The translations under genes were made by a program, and so were the position numbers. The notes below the pieces were generated by a model. That model was not told the origin of the DNA and did no database searches. It was given only the letters and a program-made list of their open reading frames with translations. Shown in pieces: positions 53,744 to 53,782 of a stretch of DNA of 53,782 nucleotides. The number at the start of each line of letters is the position of its first letter. Positions within the stretch are counted from its first letter, which is position 1. Source of the stretch: Martinezella lusitana (GTDB lineage: Bacteria > Pseudomonadota > Alphaproteobacteria > Rhizobiales > Rhizobiaceae); assembly GCF_016901135.1 (NCBI RefSeq), contig NZ_JAFEVL010000023.1, forward strand, positions 1 through 53,782, given 5' to 3'.

Positions 53744-53782
53744 ATGGGAGAGATTACGACAATCGGACTTGATATCGCAAAG
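53744..53782 (+). CDS. IS110 family transposase, 5' end only
   Basis: An ATG with AGAGGAG upstream opens MGEITTIGLDIAK, the DEDD RuvC-like start of IS110-family transposases (first Asp in GLDIAK). The gene runs off the window. Confidence 0.8.
   Translation, partial: MGEITTIGLDIAK

Overview
The window reads as an accessory replicon region of a Rhizobium/Agrobacterium-type alphaproteobacterium. The evidence is the protein families (PAS plus HisKA_2/HWE kinases, Usg, DUF2934, DUF6894, DUF982, NolR-like ArsR, GlsB), the sigma-EcfG/RpoE2-type promoters (GGAAC-N16/17-CGTT), a ROSE thermometer and CIRCE element on heat-shock genes, and a high density of insertion-sequence debris. No rRNA, tRNA, CRISPR array or replication gene was seen.

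Layout. 1-6440: IS66 remnant, an intact VapBC-type toxin-antitoxin pair with a perfect 18-bp operator palindrome, a second antitoxin beside a frameshifted PemK-like toxin, small fragments and a decayed IS5 element. 6445-13134: a LacI regulator divergent from a YtfQRT-YjfF-type sugar ABC transporter, followed by a SIS-domain sugar-phosphate isomerase resembling HxlB. 13200-16170: IS6 fragment, CDF-type transporter, ChrB N-terminal-domain protein, AI-2E family permease. 16350-19150: a sensor kinase gene split by an IS3 element with a 3-bp target duplication, then an IS6 element. 19727-41974: a long stress-protection island (GlsB, DUF6894, YciF, broken NRAMP, DUF3606, SDR, broken TreZ, broken PPOX flavoprotein, large PAS/GAF kinase with response regulator and exonuclease III, HD hydrolase, DUF2934, second kinase, ArsR, LuxR-type regulator, DUF2252 and DUF982 remnants, Usg). 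40919-44430: Hsp20 and GroESL with heat-shock RNA and DNA elements. 45014-46795: YflT-like and PepSY proteins and an MgtC remnant. 46796-50730: IS3 element, IS5 tail, GGDEF-EAL protein, IS630 tail and a small inverted-repeat element. 51382-53170: a non-alphaproteobacterial-type arginyl-tRNA synthetase preceded by a ten-codon ORF that ends in three arginine codons. The right edge has an IS6 tail and the start of an IS110 transposase.

Two themes tie the region together. First, many stress genes carry upstream sequences matching the general stress sigma factor EcfG/RpoE2, four of them perfectly, so the island looks like a plasmid-borne part of that regulon with its own kinases and receiver proteins. 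Second, decay is heavy: at least a dozen genes are frameshifted, carry in-frame stops or are cut by IS elements. Several frameshifts fall in runs of five or six G, so base-calling error cannot be excluded for those. The most novel candidates are the Arg-codon leader before argS and the transporter-isomerase sugar locus.
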